A DNA stretch of 64,000 nt from positions 62,001 to 126,000 of the forward strand of contig NZ_VKDF01000003.1 in NCBI RefSeq assembly GCF_007096355.1, read 5' to 3'. The translations under genes and the position numbers were made by a program. The notes under the pieces are model-generated. The model was given only the letters and a program-made list of their open reading frames with translations. It did no database searches and was not told where the DNA came from. Position 1 is the stretch's first letter. The number at the start of each line of letters is the position of its first letter. Origin of the DNA: Paracoccus sp. M683. GTDB taxonomy: Bacteria; Pseudomonadota; Alphaproteobacteria; Rhodobacterales; Rhodobacteraceae. Shown piece by piece: positions 53,525-63,457 of the stretch.

Positions 53525-54829
53525 CTAGCGTGCCATCATGGTCGAGGGCAACCACAGCGCGATGCCGGGAAAGGCCATCAGGATCAGCACGGCGGCCACC
53601 AGCAGCAGGAAGAACGGCAACGCACAGCGGGCGAGGTCAAAGATGTTCCGCCCCGTCACCGATTGCAGCACGAACAGGTTGAAGCCCACCGGCGGGGTGA
53701 TCTGGCTCATTTCCACGACGAGGACCAGGAAGATGCCGAACCAGATCGGGTCGATCCCCGCAGCCAGCACCATCGGCAGGATCACCGAAACCGTCAGCAC
53801 CACCATGGATATGCCGTCCAGGAAACAACCCAGCACGATGAACAGCGCCATCAGCGCGATCAGCAGCCAATGGGCGGCAAAACCCTGCTGCCCCACCCAG
53901 GCCGCCAGCGCGCGGGGAATGCCGGTATAGCCCATGGCGACGGTCAGAAAGGCCGCGCCCATCAGGATGAAGCAGATCATCGCGCTGGTCCGCGCCGCCC
54001 CCAGCAACGCCTGCACGGCATCTGCGCGGCTTAGCCCGCCCGTGGCCCATGCGATGATCATGGCGCCCAGAACACCGATCACCGCCGCCTCGGTCGGCGA
54101 GGCGATGCCAGCATAGATCGAGCCGATCACCGCCACGATCAGCCCCACCACCGGCACTAGCAACCGCAGCGCGGCCAGTTTCTCGCGCCGGGTGGAAACC
54201 GGCTCGGCCGGGGGCATCTTTCGGGGATTCAGCAGCGCCCAGGCAACGATCCAGCCCGAAAACAGCAAGGCCAGCATCAGGCCGGGCAGCACACCCGCCA
54301 AAAACAGCCGGGCGATGGATTGTTCGGTTGCCGCGCCATAGACGATCAGGATGATCGAGGGCGGGATCAGAAAGCCCATCGTGCCGGACCCGGCCAGCGA
54401 TCCGACCGAGATATCTGGGTCATAGCCCCGCGCCTTCAGTTCGGGCAGCGACATGCGCCCGACCGTGGCGGTGGTGGCGGCTGATGATCCGCTGACAGCG
54501 GCAAAGACGGCGCAACCCAGCACATTGACATGCAGCAAGCCGCCGGGCAGCCGGCGGGTAAAGGGTGCGAGCCCCCGGAACAGGTCCGATGACAGCCGCG
54601 ATCTGTACAAGATCTCGCCCATCCAGATGAACATCGGCAGCGCCGTCAGATCCCAGACATTCAGCGCGCCCCAGACCTTTGTGGCAAAGACCGGGCCGGG
54701 CGGCGCGGGGGCGGCGGTGACCATCGCCACCAGGCCCACGCCGATCAGCGCAAAGCCGACCCACAGGCCGGTGGCCAGCAACCCGAACAGGACCACGATC
54801 AGCAGCAGCGACAGCGGCAGAACCTCCAT
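53525..54829 (-). CDS. TRAP transporter large permease (DctM type)
   Basis: 434-residue membrane protein with about twelve hydrophobic segments: AAVSGSSAATTATVGRMSLP, GSLAGSGTMGFLIPPSIILI, YGAATEQSIARLFLAG and FLDGISMVVLTVSVILPMV are typical. It abuts the DctQ gene, and DctP is one gene upstream, giving a complete TRAP system. Paralogous to the permease at 35 kb. Substrate not predictable. Confidence 0.93.
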   Translation of the reverse strand: MEVLPLSLLLIVVLFGLLATGLWVGFALIGVGLVAMVTAAPAPPGPVFATKVWGALNVWDLTALPMFIWMGEILYRSRLSSDLFRGLAPFTRRLPGGLLHVNVLGCAVFAAVSGSSAATTATVGRMSLPELKARGYDPDISVGSLAGSGTMGFLIPPSIILIVYGAATEQSIARLFLAGVLPGLMLALLFSGWIVAWALLNPRKMPPAEPVSTRREKLAALRLLVPVVGLIVAVIGSIYAGIASPTEAAVIGVLGAMIIAWATGGLSRADAVQALLGAARTSAMICFILMGAAFLTVAMGYTGIPRALAAWVGQQGFAAHWLLIALMALFIVLGCFLDGISMVVLTVSVILPMVLAAGIDPIWFGIFLVLVVEMSQITPPVGFNLFVLQSVTGRNIFDLARCALPFFLLLVAAVLILMAFPGIALWLPSTMMAR

Positions 54830-55384
54830 CTACTCGGCCCCCAGATCAGATTGCTGCTCGGCGGCCAGAAAGCCCGGAACGCCGCCCGACAGCAGGGTGA
54901 CAAAGGCATCGACCAGCGCCACGGCCAGCAACCCCAGCCCCGATGTCATTGCCCCCTGCGGCAGCCATAGCGGGATCTTGACGATCCCGAAGCTGAGCGA
55001 ATTGAACTGCCAGCTGTCCAGCGCCTGCAAACCCGAATGCCAGCTTGCCCAGATCGCCAGCCCCGCCGCCGTGGCGATGGCCAGCAAGGTGACGATCCGG
55101 CCCGCAGCCGCGGGCAATGCGCCGGTGATCATCGTCACCCGCACGTGCCCGCCCTGCTGCAAGGTTCCCGCCAGCGCCAGGCATGATGCCGCGACCAGAA
55201 GAAAGCCGCCGATCTCGGCCAATGAGGGCACGGCGATCTGCAAGGGGGCCGCGCCCATGGCCATGGCCAGCCGGTCGATCAACCGGCCCGCGACCTGCAC
55301 CAGCACCAGCACGGCAATGGCCACAAGGCACAGGCAGGCCAACCACAGCCCCGCGGCATAGGCGCGGTCCAGCGCAGCCCTCAT
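54830..55384 (-). CDS. TRAP transporter small permease (DctQ type)
   Basis: 184 residues with four hydrophobic segments (MRAALDRAYAAGLWLACLCL; EIGGFLLVAASCLALAGTLQ; GGHVRVTMITGALP). Its start overlaps the DctP stop by 4 bp and it directly precedes DctM, so the order is DctP-DctQ-DctM. Ends without a spacer before DctM's ATG. Confidence 0.88.
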   Translation of the reverse strand: MRAALDRAYAAGLWLACLCLVAIAVLVLVQVAGRLIDRLAMAMGAAPLQIAVPSLAEIGGFLLVAASCLALAGTLQQGGHVRVTMITGALPAAAGRIVTLLAIATAAGLAIWASWHSGLQALDSWQFNSLSFGIVKIPLWLPQGAMTSGLGLLAVALVDAFVTLLSGGVPGFLAAEQQSDLGAE

Positions 55385-56346
55385 TCGGCGCGATAGGCGT
55401 CGACGACGGCACGACCGGCATCACCCGCCCGTTCCAGCCATTCAGTCGTCATCGTCTCGCCGATGGCCTGCAACTCGGTGCTGAAGGCCTCGGATGGCGG
55501 GGCGACGGTCATGCCGTTCTGGGCCAGCGTGGCGGTTGCTTCTTCCGCCTCGACGGCGGACATGTCCCAGCCCCGCGTCTCGGCCTGGGCGGCGGCCTGG
55601 ATGATGGCGGTGCGCTGATCCTCGGGCAGGGCCTCGAAGGCGGCGGTGTTCACGATGACCATGTTCTTGGGCAGCCAGGCCTGCGCATCGGTGTAATAGC
55701 TGGTAAAGTCCCAGGCCTGCGATGTCACCCCGGTCGAGGGCGAGGTCGCCATGGCGCTGACCCGCCCGGTCGAAAAGGCGGTGGGAATATCACCCGCCTC
55801 GACCTGTGTTGGCGTCGCGCCAAGTAGCTGGGCCAGCCGTTCCGTCGCCGCGTTATAGGCGCGCATGTTCTGGCCCTGGAAGCTGGAGGCGTCGCTGACC
55901 GCATCCTTGGTATAGATCCCCTGACCCGGCCAGGGCACGACGAACAGCAGCGTCAGCCCCTGATCGGCCAGTTTCTGCGTGATTGCCGGCTCGCTGGCGT
56001 CCCAAAGCTTCAGCGCCTGTTCGTATCCGGTGGCGAGGAAGGGGACCGAATCGACCTCGAACAGCGGGTCTTCATTGGCCAGCCGGCTCATCAGAACCTC
56101 GCCGATGGGGGCCAGGCCCTTGCGCACCGAATCCTTGATCTCGGGATGCCCGAACAGGCTGCCGGAACTGTGCACGGTGATGGTCAGCTGGCCATTTGTG
56201 GCGGTGGCGACCTCTTCGGCGAACTGGGTGATGTTGCGGGTGTGGAAATCGCCATCGGCATAGGGCGTGGCCATGTCCCAATTGGTCTGGGCCAACGCCG
56301 GGCCGGCCATGGCAAGAAACGCGATGAGGCTGATCTGTCTGGTCAT
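55381..56346 (-). CDS. TRAP transporter substrate-binding protein (DctP type)
   Basis: 321-residue periplasmic solute receptor with a signal peptide (MTRQISLIAFLAMAGPALAQ). The DctP fold is shown by WDMATPYADGDFHTRNITQF, VRKGLAPIGEVLMSRLANED, GQNMRAYNAATERLAQLLGA and PTQVEAGDIPTAFSTGRVSA. GGGAGAA precedes the ATG at 56346, and longer in-frame starts lie outside the gene. First gene of the minus-strand TRAP operon; carries the substrate to DctQM. Confidence 0.93.
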   Translation of the reverse strand: MTRQISLIAFLAMAGPALAQTNWDMATPYADGDFHTRNITQFAEEVATATNGQLTITVHSSGSLFGHPEIKDSVRKGLAPIGEVLMSRLANEDPLFEVDSVPFLATGYEQALKLWDASEPAITQKLADQGLTLLFVVPWPGQGIYTKDAVSDASSFQGQNMRAYNAATERLAQLLGATPTQVEAGDIPTAFSTGRVSAMATSPSTGVTSQAWDFTSYYTDAQAWLPKNMVIVNTAAFEALPEDQRTAIIQAAAQAETRGWDMSAVEAEEATATLAQNGMTVAPPSEAFSTELQAIGETMTTEWLERAGDAGRAVVDAYRAE

Positions 56347-56469
56347 TTTTATTCTCCCTGTGATTGCCCGCAGGTTGGCCGGGCGGGTGGCGCCTGTCAA
56401 CGCCGACGGTCGGGCTTGCACTGCACGCGAGGGCGGGCAAATCTGAAACCGGGAAGCGGGGGACAGGAT

Positions 56470-57543
56470 ATGGGCGCGCTGGACGGGTTGCGGGTGGTCG
56501 AGATCGCGGGGCTTGGCCCCACGCCCTTTGCCGCGATGTGGCTGGCCGATCACGGCGCACAGGTCATCCGCATCACCCGGCCCGGCGCGCGGCACGTGCT
56601 GGGCCTTGATCGTGACGTTCTGGACCGGGGGCGCGACTGGATCGAGCTTGACCTGAAATCCGACGCCGGCCGCGAAACCGCCCGCAGCCTGATCGCCCGC
56701 GCCGATGCGCTGATCGAAGGCATGCGCCCCGGCGTGATGGAGCGTCTTGGCCTTGGTCCCGGCGATTTCCCCGAGAATGCGGCCCTTGTCTATGGCCGGA
56801 TGACGGGCTGGGGGCAAAGTGGGCCTCTGGCGCATTCGGCGGGCCATGACATCACCTATCTGGCGATCACCGGCGCGCTGCATGCCATCGGCCCGGCCGG
56901 GCACCCGGTGCCGCCGCTGAACCTGCTGGGCGATTTCGCTGGCGGGTCCATGTATCTGGTCGCAGGTATGCTGGCGGCGATTCTGCATGCCCGCCAGACC
57001 GGGCAGGGGCAGGTGGTCGATGCCGCGATCAGCGACGGGGTGGTGCACCTGATGGCGATGATCTCGGGCCTGCGGGCATCGGGCATGTGGGCCGACCACC
57101 GGCAGGCCAATCTGCTGGACGGGGCCGCGCCCTATTACGCGGTTTACGAATGCGCCGATGGCCGGCATCTGGCCCTTGGCGCCATCGAACCGCAATTCTG
57201 GGCCGAATTGCTGCACCGGCTTGGCCTTGATGCCGCCAATCTGCCCGACCGTGCCGATCCGGCGAATTGGCCCGCGATCCGCGCCGCGCTGGCCGGCATC
57301 ATTGCCCGCCGCAGCCGCGATGATTGGGCCGCCCTGCTGGAAGGCACTGATGCCTGCGCCGCCCCGGTCCTGTCGATCGACGAGGCCCCGACCCATCCCC
57401 ACATGCAGACCCGCGCTGCCTTTCAGGGCGGCCAGCCCATGCCCGCGCCGCGCCTGTCGTCGACGCCGGGGGGCGTGGGGCAGGGCCGCCAGATCGCCAT
57501 CAAAGAGGCGCTTGCCAGATGGCAGGCAACGGCTCACGGTTGA
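56470..57543 (+). CDS. CaiB/BaiF family CoA-transferase / racemase
   Basis: 357 residues, class III CoA-transferase fold, closest in style to alpha-methylacyl-CoA racemase. MGALDGLRVVEIAGLGPTPF, DWIELDLKSDAGRE, RMTGWGQSGPLAHSAGHDIT and MYLVAGMLAAILHARQTGQG fit the family; the Asp in GHDIT is the usual racemase catalytic position. It precedes the leucine operon by ~100 bp, and may handle branched acyl-CoAs. Starts at 56470 after GGGGACAGG. Confidence 0.9.
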   Translation: MGALDGLRVVEIAGLGPTPFAAMWLADHGAQVIRITRPGARHVLGLDRDVLDRGRDWIELDLKSDAGRETARSLIARADALIEGMRPGVMERLGLGPGDFPENAALVYGRMTGWGQSGPLAHSAGHDITYLAITGALHAIGPAGHPVPPLNLLGDFAGGSMYLVAGMLAAILHARQTGQGQVVDAAISDGVVHLMAMISGLRASGMWADHRQANLLDGAAPYYAVYECADGRHLALGAIEPQFWAELLHRLGLDAANLPDRADPANWPAIRAALAGIIARRSRDDWAALLEGTDACAAPVLSIDEAPTHPHMQTRAAFQGGQPMPAPRLSSTPGGVGQGRQIAIKEALARWQATAHG

Positions 57544-57612
57544 CGGATGGGCCCGGCTCGCGCACGGTTTTCCTTGACGCAGGCGGGGGCGGCAGGGCAT
57601 AAGGCAATTAAC

Positions 57613-57626
57613 TGAACGACCGTTCA
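57613..57626. promoter_or_regulatory. TetR-type palindrome upstream of ivd
   Basis: TGAACG-AC-CGTTCA is a palindrome with a 2-bp centre and lies 23 bp before the ivd ATG, next to AT-rich AATAAA. The TGAACGNNCGTTCA pattern is typical of TetR-family operators. The regulator is not in this window; a leucine-catabolism or acyl-CoA sensor is plausible. Confidence 0.5.
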
Positions 57627-57648
57627 ATAAACTGGAGGGGGCCGGACG

Positions 57649-58812
57649 ATGTTCACGCAAGGCATGGAATTTGATCTGGGCGAGGATGTGAATGCGCTTC
57701 GCGAGATGGTTCACCGTTGGGCACAGGATCGCGTGAAGCCCATCGCCGCCGAGGTTGACCGCAGCAACAGCTTTCCCAACGAATTATGGCCCGAAATGGG
57801 CGAGCTGGGTTTGCTGGGCATCACCGTCCCGGAGGAATATGGCGGCTCGGGCATGGGCTATCTGGCACATGTGATCGCGGTCGAGGAATTGGCCCGTGCA
57901 TCGGCCAGCGTCAGCCTGTCCTATGGCGCGCATTCGAATCTGTGCGTGAACCAGATCAAGCTGAACGGCAGCGATGCACAGCGCGCGAAATACCTGCCCA
58001 AACTGTGCAGCGGTGAACATGTCGGCGCGCTGGCCATGTCCGAGGAAAGCGCCGGTTCCGATGTGGTCAGCATGAAGCTGCGGGCGGAAAAGAAGAATGA
58101 TCGCTATGTGCTGAACGGCAACAAATACTGGATCACCAACGCGCCCGATGCCGATACGCTGGTGGTCTATGCCAAGACCGACCCCTCGGCCGGGTCCAAG
58201 GGCATCACCGCTTTCATCGTCGAGCGTGGCATGGCCGGCTTTTCGACCAGCCCGCATTTCGACAAGATGGGGATGCGCGGCTCGAACACGGGCGAGTTGA
58301 TCTTTGAAAATTGCGAGATCCCGTTCGAGAACGTTCTGGGCGAAGAAGGCCGCGGCGTGCGTGTGCTGATGTCGGGGCTGGATTATGAACGTGTCGTGCT
58401 GTCGGGCATCGGCACTGGTATCATGGCTGCCTGTCTGGACGAGGTCATGCCCTATCTGCGCGACCGCAAGCAGTTCGGCCAGCCGATCGGGTCCTTCCAG
58501 CTGATGCAGGCCAAGATCGCGGATATGTATGTCGCGCTGAACACCTCGCGGGCCTATCTTTACGAGGTCGCGCGGGCCTGCGATGCGGGTCGCGTGACCC
58601 GGCAGGATGCCGGCGGCGCGGTGCTGTATTGCAGCGAACAGGCGATGGTGCAGGCGCATCAGGCGGTGCAGGCGCTTGGCGGCGCGGGTTTCCTGAATGA
58701 CAGCGTGGTCAGCCGGCTGTTCCGCGATGCCAAGCTGATGGAGATCGGCGCCGGCACCAGCGAGATCCGCCGCATGCTGGTCGGCCGCGAGTTGATGGGC
58801 CTGATGGGATGA
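57649..58812 (+). CDS. ivd: isovaleryl-CoA dehydrogenase
   Basis: Oxidises isovaleryl-CoA to 3-methylcrotonyl-CoA in leucine breakdown, passing electrons to ETF; FAD enzyme. 387 residues. The catalytic base is E247 in [12 protein letters not shown], the position used by isovaleryl-CoA dehydrogenase rather than the C-terminal position of other acyl-CoA dehydrogenases. Other motifs: [57 protein letters not shown]. First gene of the operon with mccB and mccA. Confidence 0.94.
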   Translation: MFTQGMEFDLGEDVNALREMVHRWAQDRVKPIAAEVDRSNSFPNELWPEMGELGLLGITVPEEYGGSGMGYLAHVIAVEELARASASVSLSYGAHSNLCVNQIKLNGSDAQRAKYLPKLCSGEHVGALAMSEESAGSDVVSMKLRAEKKNDRYVLNGNKYWITNAPDADTLVVYAKTDPSAGSKGITAFIVERGMAGFSTSPHFDKMGMRGSNTGELIFENCEIPFENVLGEEGRGVRVLMSGLDYERVVLSGIGTGIMAACLDEVMPYLRDRKQFGQPIGSFQLMQAKIADMYVALNTSRAYLYEVARACDAGRVTRQDAGGAVLYCSEQAMVQAHQAVQALGGAGFLNDSVVSRLFRDAKLMEIGAGTSEIRRMLVGRELMGLMG

Positions 58813-59354
58813 GCCACATCGCCCGCCTGCGCCTTGTTCCGCGCCTTGCACTGTGCCTTGCCCTTGGGGTTCCGGCCGTGATCGGACCTGGCGCGGCATG
58901 GGCGCAGGACGAGGGGCTGGATTACGACCCGCTGATCCTGGAAACCTGCCTGGCTGGGCGGCAGGCCGACCGTCAGGCAGAGTGTATCGGTATTGCCGCA
59001 GATCGCTGCATGGCGACGGGGGCGGGCGGCTCGAATGTCGGCATGGGCGGCTGCCTGGCGGCCGAGGCCGACCAGTGGGACGCGGCCCTGAACGCAAGCT
59101 ATGCGTCATTGCTGGCGCAGGCCGAGGCCGCCGATGCCGATCTGGCGCAGCTGGGCTCGGCCGCCGGGCCGTCTGCGCCGGAATTGCAGGCGATGCAGCG
59201 CGACTGGATCGCCTTTCGGGATTCCGCCTGCGGATATGAGGTCAGCCGCTGGCAAGGCGGCAGTGGCAGCGGTCCGGCCTCGCAGGGGTGCCGGCTGCGG
59301 CTGACGGCCGCGCAGGCGATCTGGTTGTCCGGCTATGCCGGGACCCAGCCATGA
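58809..59354 (+). CDS. LprI/DUF1311-like exported protein 1
   Basis: 181 residues with a long signal ([20 protein letters not shown] ... AAWAQ). The mature part has the LprI/DUF1311 pattern: [60 protein letters not shown], and paired Cys suggesting disulfides. LprI proteins are lysozyme inhibitors or of unknown role. It is coupled to ivd (ATGA) and to the acyl-CoA synthetase, and a paralogue lies after the latter. Confidence 0.85.
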   Translation: MSHIARLRLVPRLALCLALGVPAVIGPGAAWAQDEGLDYDPLILETCLAGRQADRQAECIGIAADRCMATGAGGSNVGMGGCLAAEADQWDAALNASYASLLAQAEAADADLAQLGSAAGPSAPELQAMQRDWIAFRDSACGYEVSRWQGGSGSGPASQGCRLRLTAAQAIWLSGYAGTQP

Positions 59355-60886
59355 GGATGCTGGCTGAAAAAGGCGACTATCAGGCCCTGCGCGACGGGTT
59401 CCGGTGGAACTTCCCGGCCCGGCTGAACATGGCCGATCAATGCCTGTCTCATCCCGGCGCGGCCACGGCGATCATCGAATATGATGGCAGCCCGCGCCCG
59501 GTCCGCTTTGCCGAACTGACCGCCATGACTGACCGGCTGGCCCATGCGCTGCGGGCCGAACGCGGCGAGCGGGTGGCGGTGCTGCGCACCCAATCCGCCT
59601 GGACCGCCGCCGCGCATCTGGCCTGCTGGAAATCGGCCGCCATATCGATCCCTCTGTTCAAACTGTTCGGCCCCGAGGCGCTGGCCCTGCGCCTGCGCGA
59701 CGCGGGCGTCCGCACCGTCATCGCCGATCCCGAGGGCCGCGAGATGCTGGCGGGTTTCCCCGATCTGCGGGTGATCGTCCCCGAGGATGGCATGCACGAT
59801 TCAGGCCCCTTCGTGACCCTTGAGACCGGCCCCGAAGATCCCGCCGTGATCATCTATACATCCGGCACCACCGGCGCGCCCAAGGGGGCGTTGCATGGCC
59901 ACCGTGTGCTGACCGGCCATCTGCCCGGCGTCGAGATGAGCCATGACCGTCTTGGCCAGCCCGGCGATTGCCTGTGGACCCCGGCTGATTGGGCCTGGAT
60001 CGGCGGGCTGTTCGACGTGGCCATGCCCGCGCTTGCGCTTGGTGTGCCGGTCGTTGCCGCAAGAATGCCGAAATTCGACCCCGCCGCCGTGGATGCGCTG
60101 ATCCAGGGTTGCGGCGTGCGCAACGTCTTTTTCCCGCCCACTGCGCTGAAGTTGTTGAAGGCGGCGGATGTGGCCATTCCGGGGCTGCGCAGCGTTGCCT
60201 CGGGCGGCGAGACCCTGGGTGCGGAAATGCTGGACTGGGGTCAGCGTGCCTTTGGCCTGACGATCAACGAATTTTATGGCCAGACCGAATGCAACATGGT
60301 CGCAAGTTCGGCCGCCTCGCTGTTTCCGGCGCGGCCTGGCGCCATCGGCAAACCGACCCCCGGCTTTGATGTGCAGGTGATCGGCGAGGACGGCCAGCCC
60401 TCGGATGGCGAGGGCGACATTGCCGTACGGCGCGGCGCGGGCAGCATGATGCTGGGCTATTGGAACCGCCCTGACGAGACGGCGCAGAAATTCCGCGGCG
60501 ACTGGGTGCTGACCGGGGATCGTGGCGTGATCGAGGATGGCTATATCCGTTTTGTCGGGCGCGATGATGATGTGATCACCAGCGCCGGCTATCGCATCGG
60601 CCCGTCCGAGATAGAGGATTGTTTGCTGAAACATCCGGCGGTCGCGCAGGTTGGTGTGATTGGAAAGCCGGATGACATCAGGACAGAAATCGTAAAGGCT
60701 TACATTGTCTTGCGTGATGGATTTGAACCATCTGATGAACTTTCCGCTGAGTTGCAGGCGCATGCGAAACGACTGTCGGCGGCGCATTCCTATCCGCGCG
60801 AGATCGCCTTTCTGGATGCCTTGCCGATGACGGTGACAGGCAAGGTCATGCGGCGCGAGCTGCGCAAGCTGGCAGAGGCGGAATGA
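59351..60886 (+). CDS. AMP-binding acyl-CoA synthetase
   Basis: 511 residues, ANL superfamily. The P-loop-like motif is VIIYTSGTTGAPKGALHGHR; A5 motif EFYGQTECNM; A7 TGDRGVIED; A8 hinge FVGRDDDVITSAGYRIGPSE; catalytic Lys in TVTGKVMRRELR near the C-terminus. Acid substrate unknown; the operon suggests isovalerate, acetoacetate or a related short acid. ATGA overlaps with the LprI-like genes on both sides (59351 and 60883). Confidence 0.93.
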   Translation: MRMLAEKGDYQALRDGFRWNFPARLNMADQCLSHPGAATAIIEYDGSPRPVRFAELTAMTDRLAHALRAERGERVAVLRTQSAWTAAAHLACWKSAAISIPLFKLFGPEALALRLRDAGVRTVIADPEGREMLAGFPDLRVIVPEDGMHDSGPFVTLETGPEDPAVIIYTSGTTGAPKGALHGHRVLTGHLPGVEMSHDRLGQPGDCLWTPADWAWIGGLFDVAMPALALGVPVVAARMPKFDPAAVDALIQGCGVRNVFFPPTALKLLKAADVAIPGLRSVASGGETLGAEMLDWGQRAFGLTINEFYGQTECNMVASSAASLFPARPGAIGKPTPGFDVQVIGEDGQPSDGEGDIAVRRGAGSMMLGYWNRPDETAQKFRGDWVLTGDRGVIEDGYIRFVGRDDDVITSAGYRIGPSEIEDCLLKHPAVAQVGVIGKPDDIRTEIVKAYIVLRDGFEPSDELSAELQAHAKRLSAAHSYPREIAFLDALPMTVTGKVMRRELRKLAEAE

Positions 60887-61350
60887 TGTTCGCCCGGATC
60901 ATCCTGTTGCTTGCAGGCCTGTCTTCGCCCGCCCAGGCGCAGGATGTCAGCTTTGATGGCAGCATCGTCGAGGCCTGTTTCGCCAGGACGCGCAGCGGCA
61001 TGACGGATCCCGATTGCATCGGTATCGCCTCGGCCGCCTGTCAGGTCGCCACACCGGGCGGTGACACGACATTGGGCATCTCGCAATGCGCGATGGCTGA
61101 AACGGCGGCATGGGACGCGATCCTGAACCGTGAATATCGCGCCGCACGGTCGGATTTCGCCGATATTCCGGGGATCGGCGATCTGCTGCTGGCGGCGCAA
61201 CGCGGCTGGATCGCCTTGCGCGATGCCGATTGCCGGATTGCCTATGACCGATGGGGCGGCGGCTCGATGCGCAATATCGCCTCGGCCAATTGCCAGATGG
61301 AACACACGGCGCAACGGGCGCTGGAACTGAAACACATGCGGGAGCCGTGA
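60883..61350 (+). CDS. LprI/DUF1311-like exported protein 2
   Basis: 155 residues with a short signal ([18 protein letters not shown]). Mature region: [77 protein letters not shown], matching the first LprI-like protein in Cys and Trp placement but only moderately similar. Overlaps the synthetase by ATGA and ends one base before mccB. Possibly a periplasmic partner; role unknown. Confidence 0.85.
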   Translation: MMFARIILLLAGLSSPAQAQDVSFDGSIVEACFARTRSGMTDPDCIGIASAACQVATPGGDTTLGISQCAMAETAAWDAILNREYRAARSDFADIPGIGDLLLAAQRGWIALRDADCRIAYDRWGGGSMRNIASANCQMEHTAQRALELKHMREP

Positions 61351-61351
61351 G

Positions 61352-62956
61352 ATGAAACTGAGATCGCAGGCGCTGACCAATTCCGACAGCTTCCGGGCCA
61401 ACCGCGAGGCGCATCTGGCCCTGCTGGCCACCGCGCGCGAGGCCGCCGATGCCGTTCTGGCCGGTGGCGGGCCGAAAGCGATGGAGCGGCACACCTCTCG
61501 CGGCAAGATGCCGCCGCGCGAGCGGGTGGCGAATTTGCTGGACCCCGGCAGCCCGTTTCTGGAAATCGGCGCGACGGCGGCACATGGCATGTATGACGGC
61601 GACGCGCCGGGCGCGGGGGTGATCGCCGGGATCGGGCGCGTGCATGGGCAGGACGTGATGGTCGTGGCCAATGACGCGACGGTCAAGGGCGGCACCTATT
61701 ACCCGATGACGGTCAAGAAACACCTGCGCGCGCAAGAGATCGCCGATCAATGCAACCTGCCCTGCGTCTATCTGGTCGATAGCGGCGGCGCGAACCTGCC
61801 CAATCAGGACGAGGTTTTCCCCGACCGCGACCATTTCGGCCGCATCTTCTATAATCAGGCGAATATGTCGGCCAAAGGCATTCCGCAAATCGCCGTGGTC
61901 ATGGGGTCGTCGACCGCAGGCGGCGCCTATGTGCCCGCCATGTGCGACGTCTCGATCATCGTGCGCGATCAGGGCACCATCTTCCTTGCTGGCCCGCCCT
62001 TGGTGAAGGCCGCCACCGGCGAGGTCGTCAGCGCCGAGGATCTGGGTGGCGGCGATGTCCACACACGCCTGTCCGGCGTGGCCGATTACCTGGCCGAGGA
62101 TGACGCGCATGCGCTGGCCATTGCCCGCCGCGCCGTGGCCAATCTGAACCGCCGCCTGCCGCAAACCGTGATGTGGCAGGCGCCCGAGGCCCCAGCCTAT
62201 GACCCCGAGGAAATTCTGGGCGTCGTCCCCGGCGACCTGCGCACGCCCTATGACATCCGCGAGGTGATCGCCCGCGTGGTCGATGGCTCGCGCTTTGACG
62301 AGTTCAAGGCCCGCTATGGCGAGACGCTGGTGACAGGCTTTGCCCATATCGAGGGCTGCCCGGTCGGCATCGTCGCCAATAACGGCGTGCTGTTTTCGGA
62401 AAGCGCCATCAAGGGCGCGCATTTCATCGAGCTTTGCAGCCAGCGCAATATCCCGCTGATCTTCCTGCAAAACATCACCGGCTTCATGGTCGGTCGCAAA
62501 TATGAAAACGAAGGCATCGCCCGCCACGGCGCCAAGATGGTGACGGCGGTGGCCACGACCAAGGTTCCGAAAATCACCATGCTGGTCGGCGGCAGCTTCG
62601 GTGCCGGCAACTACGGCATGTCGGGCCGCGCCTATTCGCCCCGCTTCCTCTGGACCTGGCCCAACAGCCGCATCTCGGTCATGGGCGGCGAACAGGCGGC
62701 GGGCGTTCTGGCCACCGTCCGTCGCGACGGGATCGAGCGCAAGGGTGGCACATGGTCGACCGAGGAAGAAACCGAGTTCAAACGCCCCACCATCGAGATG
62801 TTCGACCGCCAGTCGCACCCGCTTTACGCCTCGGCGCGGCTTTGGGACGATGGCATCGTCGATCCGCGCAAGACCCGCGAGGTGCTGTCGCTGAGCCTGC
62901 GCGCCAGCCTGAACGCGCCCATCGAACCGACGCGCTTCGGCGTGTTCCGGATGTAA
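61352..62956 (+). CDS. mccB: methylcrotonyl-CoA carboxylase beta subunit
   Basis: 534 residues, carboxyltransferase subunit that moves CO2 from biotin to 3-methylcrotonyl-CoA in leucine breakdown. [90 protein letters not shown] and the [17 protein letters not shown] loop distinguish it from propionyl-CoA carboxylase. Two genes upstream of mccA. Gene symbol liuB is also used. Confidence 0.96.
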   Translation: MKLRSQALTNSDSFRANREAHLALLATAREAADAVLAGGGPKAMERHTSRGKMPPRERVANLLDPGSPFLEIGATAAHGMYDGDAPGAGVIAGIGRVHGQDVMVVANDATVKGGTYYPMTVKKHLRAQEIADQCNLPCVYLVDSGGANLPNQDEVFPDRDHFGRIFYNQANMSAKGIPQIAVVMGSSTAGGAYVPAMCDVSIIVRDQGTIFLAGPPLVKAATGEVVSAEDLGGGDVHTRLSGVADYLAEDDAHALAIARRAVANLNRRLPQTVMWQAPEAPAYDPEEILGVVPGDLRTPYDIREVIARVVDGSRFDEFKARYGETLVTGFAHIEGCPVGIVANNGVLFSESAIKGAHFIELCSQRNIPLIFLQNITGFMVGRKYENEGIARHGAKMVTAVATTKVPKITMLVGGSFGAGNYGMSGRAYSPRFLWTWPNSRISVMGGEQAAGVLATVRRDGIERKGGTWSTEEETEFKRPTIEMFDRQSHPLYASARLWDDGIVDPRKTREVLSLSLRASLNAPIEPTRFGVFRM

Positions 62957-62967
62957 GAGTGGTGATG

Positions 62968-63001
62968 ATGGCTGCCTCCGGCGGGGATATTTCAACGAGC
63001 G
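62968..63001 (-). repeat. variant AAATATCC element, copy 5
   Basis: On the minus strand it reads TTGAAATATCCCCGCCGGAG then GCAGCC, a version of the repeat with a CCGGC/GCCGG-type core. It lies between mccB and the ASCH gene and overlaps possible upstream start codons of the latter. Confidence 0.55.
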
Positions 63002-63009
63002 AGAAAGCC

Positions 63010-63378
63010 GTGGGGTTCACCTTCGGAGATTCGCGTGCGTTGAATGCTGAATTGCTGGATCTTGTCCGTTCGGGGCGCAAAACCGCGACCTGCGGCGCCT
63101 TGCGCGATTTTCAGGATGGCGGTGAAGCCATGCCTGTGGTCGGGCGACAGGACGTCGCGCTGGATTGGAATGGCAAGCCCGCGCTGCTGATCGAGACGGT
63201 CGAGGTTACCATCCGCCGCTTTTGCGACCTGCCCGAGGATTTCGCCCTTGCCGAGGGCGAGGGTGATTTCGAGGCTTGGAAAACCGGCCATATCGCCTTT
63301 TTCACCCGCAACGGTGGCTTCGATCCGCAGATGGAACTGGTCTGCGAACGCTTCCGTCTGGTCGAGGTACTGTCATGA
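63010..63378 (+). CDS. ASCH domain protein
   Basis: About 122 residues. [56 protein letters not shown] and [20 protein letters not shown] are ASCH-type, a PUA-like RNA-binding beta-barrel. The GTG at 63010 is preferred, because the ATG codons at 62965/62968 would translate the repeat element. Lies between mccB and mccA; role unknown. Confidence 0.82.
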   Translation: MGFTFGDSRALNAELLDLVRSGRKTATCGALRDFQDGGEAMPVVGRQDVALDWNGKPALLIETVEVTIRRFCDLPEDFALAEGEGDFEAWKTGHIAFFTRNGGFDPQMELVCERFRLVEVLS

Positions 63379-63380
63379 CT

Positions 63381-63429
63381 TCTTCTTCATCCAAATATCC
63401 CGCGGGGGTCCGGGGGCGCGAAGCCCCCG
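63381..63429 (+). repeat. AAATATCC-hairpin element, copy 6
   Basis: TTCTTCATCCAAATATCCCG, then GGGGGTCC, then the hairpin GGGGGC-GCGAA-GCCCCC. It lies between the ASCH gene and mccA, so transcription of mccA must pass it or restart. Confidence 0.75.
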
Positions 63430-63457
63430 TCCAACGCCACCAAAGCAAGGAGCCGCC

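Noticed and set aside
55381-57714. Giant minus-strand ORF continuing DctP upstream
   Set aside because: Sequence beyond the signal peptide at 56346 is antisense to the CoA-transferase gene, and a good ribosome site precedes 56346.
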